Shown here: one piece after another, positions 31,253 through 40,772 of the stretch | How the letters are laid out: each line of letters opens with the position of its first letter | How positions within the stretch are numbered: the first letter of the stretch is position 1 | NCBI RefSeq assembly: GCF_900177715.1 | Contig: NZ_FXWG01000003.1 | Location: 496,001 to 560,000 of the forward strand | Reading direction: 5' to 3' | Source of the DNA: Altererythrobacter xiamenensis | GTDB lineage: Bacteria > Pseudomonadota > Alphaproteobacteria > Sphingomonadales > Sphingomonadaceae | Length of the DNA: 64,000 bases | Program-made: the position numbers and the translations under genes | Notes under the pieces: model-generated | Database searches by the model: none | Told to the model about the DNA's origin: nothing | Seen by the model: only the letters and a program-made list of their open reading frames with translations

Positions 31253-32157
31253 CAGCCTTCCGGTTCCTCGTCGCTGACTTCGACTTCAGCGGGTGTGGCG
31301 GCGCTTTCGACGGCCTCTTCCTGCCAGATCGGTTCGATCGAAACGAAGTCGGCCGCGGCGGGATCGGCGACGAGGCGCGCAATGGCACCGTCATCGGTAA
31401 TCTCGGTTGCAATGGCGACCGCAACACCCGGGCGGTAGTAACCACCGGTGCCGCTCGTCACGAAGACGTCGCCTTTCTCGATCGGATTAATGCCGAGGTT
31501 GACGAGCCGGATGTTGAGCAAACCATCGCCGCGCCCCTGGGCAAAGGCAACAGTGTCGTCGATGGCGCGCCGAACCGGCAGCACGCTTTCACTATCGGTG
31601 AGGAGCAGCACACGGGCGTTGCTTGCAGAAACTTCGAGCACCCGGCCTACGACACCCTTGGGCGAGCGCACCGGCATGCCCGGCTCGACGCCCTTGTCGC
31701 GGCCCGCGCCGACATAAGCGAAGCGACGCGCGCTCGACGCGGTCGATCCGACCAGGCGTGAGACAGCGACGGCTTTGACCTCGGTTTCCTGCAGACCCAG
31801 AAGCGCGCGCAATCGAAGATTCTCTTGCTCGATCGCATCAGCCTCGGCGAGACGAACACGCGCAAGTTCGAGCTCTTCCTTCAACGCGGAATTCTGTCTG
31901 CCCGCTTTGAAATAGCCTGTGATAGTGTCGATCACACCAACGCGCGTATCGCGTGCCACAGCTGTCACCTGCCCCGCCGGCTCAACAACATCGCGGGCAC
32001 CGCCGCGCAGGCCGTTGAAGGCCGAGGGCTGCCACAGCGATACCCCAAGCAGGACGGCACCGACGAGGGCACCCAGCGCCGCGACCACGTAGCCGGTGAA
32101 GATCGAATATTGCGCCCTGCGCGAATGGCCAGTGCGCCGGGATGAGGACGATGCCAT
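31252..32157 (-). CDS. mreC: Rod shape-determining protein MreC
   Basis: Bitopic inner-membrane scaffold linking MreB to periplasmic wall enzymes; 301 residues. A short cytoplasmic Arg-rich tail precedes the membrane segment YVVAALGALVGAVLLGVSLWQPSAF. A coiled coil follows (QNSALKEELELARVRLAEADAIEQENLRLRALLGL), then the beta-barrel domain with VGAGRDKGVEPGMPVRSPKGVVGRV and VLLLTDSESVLPVR. The acidic C-terminal tail is probably disordered. It starts 25 bp after mreB. Confidence 0.97.
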   Translation of the reverse strand: MASSSSRRTGHSRRAQYSIFTGYVVAALGALVGAVLLGVSLWQPSAFNGLRGGARDVVEPAGQVTAVARDTRVGVIDTITGYFKAGRQNSALKEELELARVRLAEADAIEQENLRLRALLGLQETEVKAVAVSRLVGSTASSARRFAYVGAGRDKGVEPGMPVRSPKGVVGRVLEVSASNARVLLLTDSESVLPVRRAIDDTVAFAQGRGDGLLNIRLVNLGINPIEKGDVFVTSGTGGYYRPGVAVAIATEITDDGAIARLVADPAAADFVSIEPIWQEEAVESAATPAEVEVSDEEPEG

Positions 32158-32182
32158 GCTCCCGGACTCCTTCAGGTTCCGA

Positions 32183-33274
<1,092 letters not shown>

Positions 33275-33423
33275 TTAGGGCGCCCGACTGATGACCGAGG
33301 TTGCGGGGTGTGCACGCTCTCTAACCAAAGGCGCGGGAAAAGGCCAAAATAATTGTTGAAGGTGAGGGGGATTTTCCACCGCTGGCCTCGATTCTATGCC
33401 GTCTGACCGCTAGCCTGCGCCAC

Positions 33424-35259
33424 ATGCCGCAAATTCGCCGCCTTCCCGAGAGCCTGGTCAACCGTATTGCCGCCGGTGAAGTGGTCGAACGTCCGGCCGC
33501 CGCGCTCAAGGAACTGGTCGAAAACGCGGTTGATGCCGGGGCAACGAGAATCGCGGTCAAGCTGGTCGAGGGCGGGCTCGGCCGGATCGAAGTGACCGAC
33601 AATGGCTGCGGCATGACGCCGGACGAAATGACGCTCGCGCTCGAACGCCATGCAACCTCGAAACTGCCGGATGAGGCGATCGAGCAGGTCGCGACTCTGG
33701 GCTTCAGGGGCGAAGCGCTGCCAAGCATCGCCAGTGTTGCGCGCTTCACGCTCGAAAGCCGTCCGCAAGGTGCGGACACGGGCTGGAAGCGGGTGGTCGA
33801 CCATGGCGTCGTGGTGGAAGAGGGCCCTGCGGCCTTGCCGCCTGGGACGCGTGTGCGGGTCGAGAACCTGTTTGCGAAAGTTCCTGCGCGCCGCAAGTTC
33901 CTGCGCACGCCGCGCAGCGAATATGCTGCCTGTCTCGACGTCGTGCGGCGGCTCGCCATGGCGCGTCCGGAGATCGCCTTCACCCTCGAACACGGGGACC
34001 GCAAGATTATCGGTACACAGGCGGACGAGGCTCTGGCCGACCGCGTCTCGGGTATCGTCGCACGCGAACTCAAGGACAATTCGGTCGCGATCGACATGGA
34101 GCGCCCCGGTCCGGGCGGCATGATGCGCCTGACGGGCATCGCGGGCCTCCCGACCTACAATCGCGGCGTGGCCGACCACCAGTATCTCTTCGTCAACGGA
34201 CGCCCTGTGAAAGACCGCTTGCTGGTCGGCGCGGTGCGCGGGGCCTATTCGGACATGCTCGCGCGCGACCGTCACGCGGTGCTTGCGTTGTTCCTCGATC
34301 TGGCGCCCGAGGATGTCGATGTGAATGTCCATCCTGCCAAGACCGAGGTGCGGTTTCGCGATGCACGTGGCGTGCGCGGTTTTATCGTCTCTGGCCTGCG
34401 TGAGGCGCTTTCGACCGGCGACCGCCGCAGCGCGCAATCGCCCGATGCGGGGGCGATGAGCCGGTGGCAGCAGGAGCCGATGCGCGACGAACCCTCGCCG
34501 GCGCTGCATTCGATTTTCACCGGGCGCGACTGGACCGGGCCGAGAGCGGCAGTGAGCGAAGCGCGTTCCGCCTGGCGCGGAATGGAGGCGGGCGTGATGA
34601 CCGCAGCCCCTGCTGCCGATTCCGCCGCGCCGATGGGCCGCGCGGAAGAGGCAGCGCCGCTGCCCGAGGATGCCGACTATCCGCTCGGCATCGCGCGCGG
34701 CCAGGTCGCCAACACTTATATCGTCGCCGAAGCCAAGGACGGGCTGGTGCTGGTCGATCAGCACGCCGCGCATGAGCGGCTTGTGCTTGAAAGGTTACGC
34801 GCTGCCGGTGCATCGGAAGCGGTCGCCCGCTCGCAGGCGTTGCTGGTGCCCGACGTGGTCGAGATGGACGAAACGGATTGCGATCGGCTCGAAGCGGCCA
34901 TCGAGCAGATGGCTGGCCTCGGTCTGGTGATCGAACGTTTCGGTCCTGCGGCCATGCTGGTGCGCGCGCTCCCCCATGCGCTGGCCAAGGCGAACCCGCA
35001 AAAGCTGCTGCAGGATATCGCCGACGATATCGCCAATCACGGTGAGGCGTTGCTGTTGGGCGAAAAGCTGGAGTATGTGCTCGCTACCATGGCTTGCCAC
35101 GGATCGGTCAGGGCAGGGCGGGTCTTGCGGGTCGAAGAGATGAACGCCTTGCTGCGCGAAATGGAAGCAACGCCGCGCTCGGGACAATGCAATCACGGTC
35201 GTCCGACCTGGGTGAAACTTTCGATGGAGGACGTCGAAAAGCTTTTCGGTCGCCACTAG
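33424..35259 (+). CDS. mutL: DNA mismatch repair protein MutL
   Basis: GHKL ATPase that couples MutS mismatch recognition to strand removal; 611 residues. N-terminal motifs: ELVENAVDAGATRIAV, DNGCGMTPDEM, LGFRGEALPSIASVARF and NVHPAKTEVRF. The C-terminal domain keeps the metal-binding endonuclease motif DQHAAHERLVLE (from D445) and ATMACHGSVRAG plus CNHGRP near the end, so it should nick DNA itself rather than rely on MutH. A variable linker of about 100 residues (Ala/Pro/Arg-rich) separates the domains. Confidence 0.97.
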   Translation: MPQIRRLPESLVNRIAAGEVVERPAAALKELVENAVDAGATRIAVKLVEGGLGRIEVTDNGCGMTPDEMTLALERHATSKLPDEAIEQVATLGFRGEALPSIASVARFTLESRPQGADTGWKRVVDHGVVVEEGPAALPPGTRVRVENLFAKVPARRKFLRTPRSEYAACLDVVRRLAMARPEIAFTLEHGDRKIIGTQADEALADRVSGIVARELKDNSVAIDMERPGPGGMMRLTGIAGLPTYNRGVADHQYLFVNGRPVKDRLLVGAVRGAYSDMLARDRHAVLALFLDLAPEDVDVNVHPAKTEVRFRDARGVRGFIVSGLREALSTGDRRSAQSPDAGAMSRWQQEPMRDEPSPALHSIFTGRDWTGPRAAVSEARSAWRGMEAGVMTAAPAADSAAPMGRAEEAAPLPEDADYPLGIARGQVANTYIVAEAKDGLVLVDQHAAHERLVLERLRAAGASEAVARSQALLVPDVVEMDETDCDRLEAAIEQMAGLGLVIERFGPAAMLVRALPHALAKANPQKLLQDIADDIANHGEALLLGEKLEYVLATMACHGSVRAGRVLRVEEMNALLREMEATPRSGQCNHGRPTWVKLSMEDVEKLFGRH

Positions 35260-35282
35260 TCGCCACAACAAGGAAAACGAGA

Positions 35283-36893
35283 ATGAAACGGATCGCAACC
35301 GGTTTGATCAGTGCTGCCATGCTGGCGGCCATCCCAATGCCCGCCCTGGCCGAAAACCCCGACGAGACGGCGCAGATCATCGACGAGGGCCTGGGACAGT
35401 CGCAGGTCCAGCAGCTCGCGCATGAGTTGGTCGATCAGATCGGACCGCGTCTTACCAACTCGACCAACATGCGGAGGGCAGAGGCCTGGGCGGTCGAGAA
35501 GATGCGCGAACTTGGCCTGCAGAACGTGCGCAAGGAAGGCTTCGAGTTCGGTCGCGGGTGGGATTACATCGCGTCAGACGTGCGCATGATCGCGCCGCGC
35601 CCGCTCGAACTCGCCGCTCTGCCCGTCGCCTGGACCCCGGGCACCAACGGCACGATCGAGGCGGAGATCGTCGTCGCGCCAATCGCCAAGAAGGAGCATT
35701 TCGAAGCCTATCGCGGCAAGCTGGCAGGCAAGATCGTCCTGATAACCAAGCCGGGTACCGGGGATGAGCCGGGAACCGCGCCGTTCCGCCGGTTGGACAA
35801 TGGCGAGATCGCCAAGCGCGACGCAATCGACCTGCCGAGCTTCGACCCCGACAGTCTCGAACGGCGTCGCGAGCAGTCGGACTATGCGCTCGAGCTGGAC
35901 GAGTTCCTGCGCAGCGAAGGAGCGGTTGCCTGGGTCAAGAAGTCATACCGTGATGGCAAGCTGCTCCACGGCACAGGCTATACGTTCGAAAGCGGCAAGA
36001 CGCCGAGCCTTCCCGGCTTCGAAATTGCCGCTGAAGATTACCGCCGCCTGACGCGTCTTGCCAAAACGGGGCCTGCTCCGCGCCTTTCGCTGATGGCCGA
36101 GACGCGCTTCGTCGATGACGACACGCAAGCCTACAACATCATCGGCGAGATTTCCGGCAGCGATCCCAAGGCGGGTTACGTCATGGCGGGCGCGCACTTC
36201 GACAGCTGGTTCGCCGCTGACGGGGCGGTCGATAATGGCGCAGGCAGTGTCACCGTGCTGGAGGCAGCGCGCATCCTCAAGGCAATCGGTGCGAAGCCCA
36301 AGCGGACGATCCGCTTCGCGCTTTGGGGTGCGGAAGAGCAGGGGCTTCACGGCTCGCTCGCCTATATTCGCCGCCACATGATGGAACGCGAAGGGGAAGA
36401 AGGCCTCAGCCCGCGAGAGCTGGGCCGCGAGTGGCGCTACCTCTATCCGGCGACTCCCAAGCCGGGCTATTCACAGATGAAAGCCTATTTCAACATGGAC
36501 AATGGCTCGGGCAAGTTCCGCGGCATCCATGCAGAGGGGAATGTCGGGGCGGAGAAATTAATGCGCAGCTGGCTCTCACCTTTCGCAGATCTCGGCGCAT
36601 CGCAGGTGGTTGCCGGCAATACCGGCGGTACCGACCACGTCTATTTTCAGGCGGTCGGACTGCCCGCCTTCCAGTTCGTGCAGGATCCACTCGACTACTT
36701 CGCACGGCTACATCACACCAATGCCGACACCTTCGATCACTTGAGGCCCGACGATCTGCGCCAGACCTCGACTGTGATGGCGGGCGTACTGCTGGCGGCG
36801 GCGAATGACGAGGATGCGCTGCCGCGCGAACCGATCCCGCAGGCCCCGCAGGATAGCGATCCGTTCGATTACAAATATCCGGACGAGGATTGA
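35283..36893 (+). CDS. M28 family metallopeptidase, exported
   Basis: A 536-residue zinc aminopeptidase/carboxypeptidase-Q-like protein. Residues 1-23 are a signal peptide ending PALAEN. The protease-associated insert is in the middle (EAYRGKLAGKIVLITKPG). The di-zinc site is complete: H305 and Asp in AGAHFDSW, Asp in GAVDNGAGS, the Glu pair in WGAEEQGLHGS, Asp in NMDNGSGKFRG and the last His in LHHTNADTFDHL. A role in periplasmic peptide turnover is likely. It lies 23 bp after mutL and 13 bp before a lipoprotein gene. Confidence 0.93.
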   Translation: MKRIATGLISAAMLAAIPMPALAENPDETAQIIDEGLGQSQVQQLAHELVDQIGPRLTNSTNMRRAEAWAVEKMRELGLQNVRKEGFEFGRGWDYIASDVRMIAPRPLELAALPVAWTPGTNGTIEAEIVVAPIAKKEHFEAYRGKLAGKIVLITKPGTGDEPGTAPFRRLDNGEIAKRDAIDLPSFDPDSLERRREQSDYALELDEFLRSEGAVAWVKKSYRDGKLLHGTGYTFESGKTPSLPGFEIAAEDYRRLTRLAKTGPAPRLSLMAETRFVDDDTQAYNIIGEISGSDPKAGYVMAGAHFDSWFAADGAVDNGAGSVTVLEAARILKAIGAKPKRTIRFALWGAEEQGLHGSLAYIRRHMMEREGEEGLSPRELGREWRYLYPATPKPGYSQMKAYFNMDNGSGKFRGIHAEGNVGAEKLMRSWLSPFADLGASQVVAGNTGGTDHVYFQAVGLPAFQFVQDPLDYFARLHHTNADTFDHLRPDDLRQTSTVMAGVLLAAANDEDALPREPIPQAPQDSDPFDYKYPDED

Positions 36894-36906
36894 GGAGGAG
36901 CCATCG

Positions 36907-37482
36907 ATGCGTCGCATAGTTTTTGCACTGTTCCTTCTCCCGGTGCTGGTCGCTTGCGGCGCATCCGAGGCTCCGGAAGAACCGATCGATATGGACAAGA
37001 TCAACGAGGACGCGATGGGTCCGGTCGATCGCATCGAGCCGGAGCCTCTGACGTTTCGGAAGCTGTCCGAGCATGACCTTCTCGGAGCTGGCTGCAATTT
37101 CACGCCGGACGCCAGCGAGGAACCGGTGTTCGTCGTGGACCAAACGCGCGCACATTTCCTGCTCGAAAACCGCCTGGTCGGGATGTCCCCTGATGTGGGT
37201 TCAAGAGAACTGCCCTATGGCGTCCGGACCGAATATGACGGCCTGACCCATAGCGCCGAAATCTGGTTGGCGATGGATACCGCAAAGGCGCAGGATTCCG
37301 ACCAGGCGGCGGACACCGAACAGGCGGCGGACACTGAACAGGCAGCGGACGCTGAACAGGCGCCGGACACTGAACAGGTTCAGTCACCCGAGGTGACCTA
37401 TTATCGCGGCACGCTGGAAATCAGGGATCCGCGCGGCCGGTTTGCCTATTCGGCCACCGGGCAATGGCAATGCGGGGCCTGA
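36907..37482 (+). CDS. Putative lipoprotein with tandem repeat
   Basis: A 191-residue protein. MRRIVFALFLLPVLVACGASE is a lipoprotein signal with lipobox LVAC (Cys 17). The middle region (HDLLGAGCNFTPDASEEPVFVVDQTRAHFLLENRLVGM) looks like a folded domain of unknown type. Near the C-terminus a low-complexity insert of six-residue repeats (EQAADT) is encoded by four 18-bp units. It then returns to YYRGTLEIRDPRGRFAYSATGQWQC. It probably shares a transcript with the M28 peptidase. No function is known to me. Its stop is adjacent to the stop of the MaoC gene on the other strand. Confidence 0.82.
   Translation: MRRIVFALFLLPVLVACGASEAPEEPIDMDKINEDAMGPVDRIEPEPLTFRKLSEHDLLGAGCNFTPDASEEPVFVVDQTRAHFLLENRLVGMSPDVGSRELPYGVRTEYDGLTHSAEIWLAMDTAKAQDSDQAADTEQAADTEQAADAEQAPDTEQVQSPEVTYYRGTLEIRDPRGRFAYSATGQWQCGA
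37300..37371 (+). repeat. Four 18-bp tandem repeats in a lipoprotein gene
   Basis: Units start at 37300, 37318, 37336 and 37354, each near GAACAGGCGGCGGACACT, with a partial fifth (GAACAG). They differ at a few positions. The period is a multiple of three, so copy-number change would keep the reading frame and only lengthen an acidic linker (EQAADT). Confidence 0.9.
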
Positions 37483-37947
37483 TCAATCCTCGATCGAAGC
37501 CTCGGGATTGCGCACGGCAATAAGCCCGTTGGACACCATCTCGAGCACGACCTCGTCGTTCTGGTTGAAGACCTGCGCTTTCGATTTGAATATGCCCATG
37601 TCGCGGCGTGACTGGCTGCGGCGCTTCTCGATCACTTCGCTTTCGACGCGCAGGGTGTCACCGGGATAGACCGGCTTCTTCCAGCGAAGATTGTCGATCC
37701 CGGGGGAACCGAGTCCCGCCTGCTTTGAAGTCTTCATGTTCTCGACCATCATCGCCATGGTCATCGCGCAGGTGTGCCAGCCACTCGCCGAAATGCGCCC
37801 GAAATGGGTTTTCGCTGCGGCTTCGTCATCGAGATGGAAGGCCTGCGGATCATACTTGTTGGCAAATTCGAGCACTTCTTCGCGCGTGACCTCGTAACGA
37901 CCAAAGCTCTGGCGACGCCCGATCTCGATGTCCTCGTAGTAATTCAA
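37483..37947 (-). CDS. MaoC family dehydratase
   Basis: Hot-dog fold enoyl-CoA hydratase-like protein of 154 residues. Seen: YYEDIEIGRRQSFGRYEVTREEVLEFANKYDPQAFHLDDEAA with the hydratase 2 motif (YDPQxxHxD), then ASGWHTCAMTMAMM and WKKPVYPGDTLRVESEV. It probably hydrates a short-chain enoyl-CoA; the substrate is unknown. I choose a TTG start at 37947 because a strong AGGGAGG lies 5 nt upstream and MNYYEDIEIG is the expected family N-terminus; no ATG fits. The GTG at 37968 would overlap the upstream gene's end. Confidence 0.86.
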   Translation of the reverse strand: MNYYEDIEIGRRQSFGRYEVTREEVLEFANKYDPQAFHLDDEAAAKTHFGRISASGWHTCAMTMAMMVENMKTSKQAGLGSPGIDNLRWKKPVYPGDTLRVESEVIEKRRSQSRRDMGIFKSKAQVFNQNDEVVLEMVSNGLIAVRNPEASIED

Positions 37948-37964
37948 CGCAACCTCCCTGCGGT

Positions 37965-38702
37965 TCACAAGGTCGGGCGTATAAGCATCCAGACGGCCAT
38001 CGCAATCATCGCGAGGTTCTCGCTGAGCGAAATAAAGCCAAGCGGCACGTCGCCGCTGCCGCCGACGCAGGCGCATTTGATGTCGCGCTTCTGCACATAG
38101 ACCGCATAAAATACGCTGACGGCGCCGATCGTCCCGATCGTGAAGGCCACGGGGATCGATACGACTGGGAGGATGCGACCTGCCATCAGAACCGCGGCAA
38201 GGAGCTCGAGATAGGGATAGAGATAGGCGTAGGGCACCCAGCGCATGCCGAGCAGGTCATAGCCGACGAACATGGTCGAGAATTGCTCTACATCCTGCAG
38301 CTTGAGCATTGCCAGCATGGCCATCGAGAAGGCGACGAACCATTCGGCGGCGCGAATGGTGAAGGGCGATCCGAACGCAAACATGCTCAGCGACAGCGCC
38401 AGGAGAAGACCTGTGGCGAAAACCGCAAGGACGGGACGGTAGCTTTTGCCACCGTCATCCTTCGCTTTGCCGAAATGTTTTCTCAGCGCGTCATAGCCGC
38501 CGATTCGCTCGCCACCGATGAACGTCTGCGGCGTAGTTTGCACATCGTGCTTCGCCTTGAAGGCGTCGGTTTCCTCACGCGTGGTGAGGTGATGATCCTC
38601 TACCTCGTATCCCTCCTTTTCGAGGAGATATTTGGATTTCGTTCCATAGGGACAGACATGCTTGTCCATCACCATTCGATAGAGTTTTGCGGTTTCGGTC
38701 AT
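37965..38702 (-). CDS. Glutaredoxin-MauE fusion membrane protein
   Basis: A 245-residue fusion. Residues 1-80 are a glutaredoxin-like domain with C17 in VCPYGTKSKYLLEKEGY (single-Cys CPYG) and the GSH-binding TTPQTFIGGERIGGYDAL. About five membrane segments of the MauE/DoxX type follow, with a conserved DIKCACVGGSGDVPLGF at the periplasm or membrane face. MauE proteins handle thiol-disulphide chemistry for exported proteins. Fusion suggests that glutathione-linked electrons are passed to a membrane thiol relay. ATG 38702 fits a leaderless transcript from the promoter at 38709-38736. Confidence 0.87.
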   Translation of the reverse strand: MTETAKLYRMVMDKHVCPYGTKSKYLLEKEGYEVEDHHLTTREETDAFKAKHDVQTTPQTFIGGERIGGYDALRKHFGKAKDDGGKSYRPVLAVFATGLLLALSLSMFAFGSPFTIRAAEWFVAFSMAMLAMLKLQDVEQFSTMFVGYDLLGMRWVPYAYLYPYLELLAAVLMAGRILPVVSIPVAFTIGTIGAVSVFYAVYVQKRDIKCACVGGSGDVPLGFISLSENLAMIAMAVWMLIRPTL

Positions 38703-38708
38703 CACCTC

Positions 38709-38736
38709 AATATATACCCCTGGGGGGTATGTTCAA
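38709..38736 (-). promoter_or_regulatory. Promoter with CsoR/CstR-like operator in the spacer
   Basis: On the minus strand TTGAAC (38736-38731) and TATATT (38714-38709) are 16 nt apart. Lying in between and touching the -10 is the dyad ATACCCC-n3-GGGGTAT (38714-38730). G-tract palindromes of this type are operators of CsoR-family repressors (copper, persulphide or formaldehyde sensors). The predicted start site falls at the A of the ATG at 38702. No csoR-like gene is in the window. Confidence 0.65.
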
Positions 38737-38737
38737 G

Positions 38738-39544
38738 TCACGCGCGATATGCCGGCACGCGGCCTTCGCTGCCCATGTCGGGGATGATGCGATAGCGCGC
38801 GAGGATCAGGCTGAAGAGGCCGAAGATCAGCAAGCCGACCGCCACCAGCGTGAAGACGAACCCTTGTCCGGCCAGTGACGCCACGGCGTCGCCCAGCGTC
38901 TTGATCTGCCCGCTTCCGCCGGACATGAAACCGGCCTTGAAGAGCGACCAGCCAATGATGGCGAATACCACTGCGCGGGCAGAATAACCGATTCCGCCCA
39001 GCAGACGCGTTTGAGACGGGGCGCTGCCCGAAATGCGCGCCATGAAGCTGCCCGTCAGGCCCTTCTTCGCCTGATTGAACGCAGCGAGGAAGAAGGCGAT
39101 GCCGAGGACGCCCAGGACAAATCCGCCGAACTCGACGGAAAGCACGCCCGCTGCAGCCTCCTGCGCGCCGCCGCCCGATCCGGCGCCTTCGCTGTTGTTG
39201 CCGGCAAACTTCCATGCCGAATAGGCGAGGGCGAAGTGGCCGATGGCGCTACCGGCATGGCCGAGGCGTTTGCCCCAGCCGACGGCGTCGCTGCCCTGGT
39301 TCTCGATATCGAACAGGAACGAGGAAAGGCGGAACAGGCCATAGGCGATGAGCCCCACGACCATGATCCAGAGGATCACTTCACCGAGGGGAAAATTCTC
39401 GATCGCGCGGAAAATGCCGTCAGTGCCCTGACTGATCTGACCCACGCTGGTGAGCGCGATGATGCCGAGCACCGAATACAGCATGGCGCGGCTGAAATAG
39501 CCCACGCGTACCAGCCAGCGAAACTTTTCCGATTTATCGACCAT
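38738..39544 (-). CDS. DUF1206 domain membrane protein
   Basis: A 268-residue integral membrane protein made of three repeated two-helix DUF1206 modules. Each module has a G-Y-xx-R-A hallmark: RVGYFSRAMLYSVLGIIAL (about 11-29), RLGHAGSAIGHFALAYSAW (about 92-110) and GIGYSARAVVFAIIGWSLF (about 182-200). Between modules lie loops with gly-rich acidic stretches. The start at 39544 (MVDKSEKFRW) is preferred over 39595. Function is unknown; the family is common in soil and marine bacteria. The stop lies 36 bp before the glutaredoxin-MauE start on the same strand. Confidence 0.9.
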   Translation of the reverse strand: MVDKSEKFRWLVRVGYFSRAMLYSVLGIIALTSVGQISQGTDGIFRAIENFPLGEVILWIMVVGLIAYGLFRLSSFLFDIENQGSDAVGWGKRLGHAGSAIGHFALAYSAWKFAGNNSEGAGSGGGAQEAAAGVLSVEFGGFVLGVLGIAFFLAAFNQAKKGLTGSFMARISGSAPSQTRLLGGIGYSARAVVFAIIGWSLFKAGFMSGGSGQIKTLGDAVASLAGQGFVFTLVAVGLLIFGLFSLILARYRIIPDMGSEGRVPAYRA

Positions 39545-39614
39545 GGATGCCTTCCCCAAAGAGTGGTTTGGGGTGGCAACGGGCGAAACGCGCAAACGGT
39601 CCCTTAAATTGCGC

Positions 39615-40715
39615 CTAGACGTTGAACTTGAACAGCATCACGTCGCCATCCTGGACGAGATATTCCTTGCCCTCCTGACGCAATTTGCCCGCTTCGCGCG
39701 CGCCGCTTTCGCCGCCGAGCGAAACATAATCATCGTAGGCGATCGTCTCGGCGCGGATGAAGCCCTTTTCGAAATCGGTATGGATTTCGCCCGCGGCCTG
39801 CGGAGCCTTCGACCCTTTGGGGAAGGTCCAGGCGCGCGATTCCTTGGGGCCGGCGGTGAAGAAGGTCTGCAGGCCGAGCAGTTCGTAACCGGCGCGGATG
39901 ACTCGGGCGAGGCCGCTTTCGGTGAGGCCGAGTTCGGCGAGATACTCGGCGCGATCTTCCTGCGGCATGGCCACGAGTTCGGCTTCGATCGCGGCAGAGA
40001 CTACGACCGCCTGTGCGCCTTCTGCCTCGGCCTTGGCGAAGACCTGCGCCGACAGCGCGTTGCCTTCGGCGGCGTCTTCTTCCGCGACATTGCAAACATA
40101 GAGCACCGGCTTGGCGGTCAGCAGCTGGGCCTGCGCAAAGATGCGCGCCTCCTCGTCATCCTTGGGCTCGGTAAGGCGCGCGGGCTTGCCATCGCGCAGC
40201 AGGTCGAGCGCCTGGCCGAGCACGCTCGCCATGATTTTCGCTTCCTTGTCCCCGCCGGTCGCGCGCTTTGCCGCGGCGGGCACGCGCTTTTCGAGGCTTT
40301 CGAGATCGGCCAGCATCAGCTCGGTTTCGACCACTTCGGCGTCCGCGATTGGGTCGACCTTGTTCGAAACGTGCTGGATGTCGTCATCCTCGAAGCAACG
40401 TAGAACGTGGACGACCGCATCGACCTCGCGGATATTGCCGAGGAACTGGTTGCCAAGGCCTTCGCCCTTGCTCGCACCCTTCACGAGGCCCGCGATATCG
40501 ACAAAGGCAAGCTGCGTCGGAATGATCTTGGCCGAACCTGCAATCGCCGCGATCTTGTCGAGGCGATCGTCAGGGACCGCGACCTGCCCGACATTGGGTT
40601 CGATCGTGCAGAAGGGATAGTTTGCAGCCTGCGCGGCCTGCGTTTCGGTCAATGCATTGAAGAGGGTGGACTTGCCGACATTGGGCAAGCCGACGATCCC
40701 GCAACGGAAACCCAT
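39615..40715 (-). CDS. ychF: Redox-regulated ATPase YchF/Obg-like
   Basis: A conserved P-loop ATPase of 366 residues that binds the ribosome. Seen: GFRCGIVGLPNVGKSTLFNALTE (Walker A), then TIEPNVG, DIAGLVKGASKGEGLGNQFLGNIREVDAVVHVLRCF (G3 region) and the altered nucleotide-specificity motif NVAEEDA in place of NKxD. The TGS domain is at the C-terminus (TFFTAGPKESRAWTFPKGSKAPQAAGEIHTDFEKGFIRAE). The gene is often linked to pth and rplY; here it is about 1.7 kb downstream of pth on the same strand, with an SDR and a CPBP gene inserted. Confidence 0.97.
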   Translation of the reverse strand: MGFRCGIVGLPNVGKSTLFNALTETQAAQAANYPFCTIEPNVGQVAVPDDRLDKIAAIAGSAKIIPTQLAFVDIAGLVKGASKGEGLGNQFLGNIREVDAVVHVLRCFEDDDIQHVSNKVDPIADAEVVETELMLADLESLEKRVPAAAKRATGGDKEAKIMASVLGQALDLLRDGKPARLTEPKDDEEARIFAQAQLLTAKPVLYVCNVAEEDAAEGNALSAQVFAKAEAEGAQAVVVSAAIEAELVAMPQEDRAEYLAELGLTESGLARVIRAGYELLGLQTFFTAGPKESRAWTFPKGSKAPQAAGEIHTDFEKGFIRAETIAYDDYVSLGGESGAREAGKLRQEGKEYLVQDGDVMLFKFNV

Positions 40716-40772
40716 CGTGAACTCCGGAAATATTGGCTTGGCGCGGCCCTTAGCGGGGAGGGCGGGCGAAAG

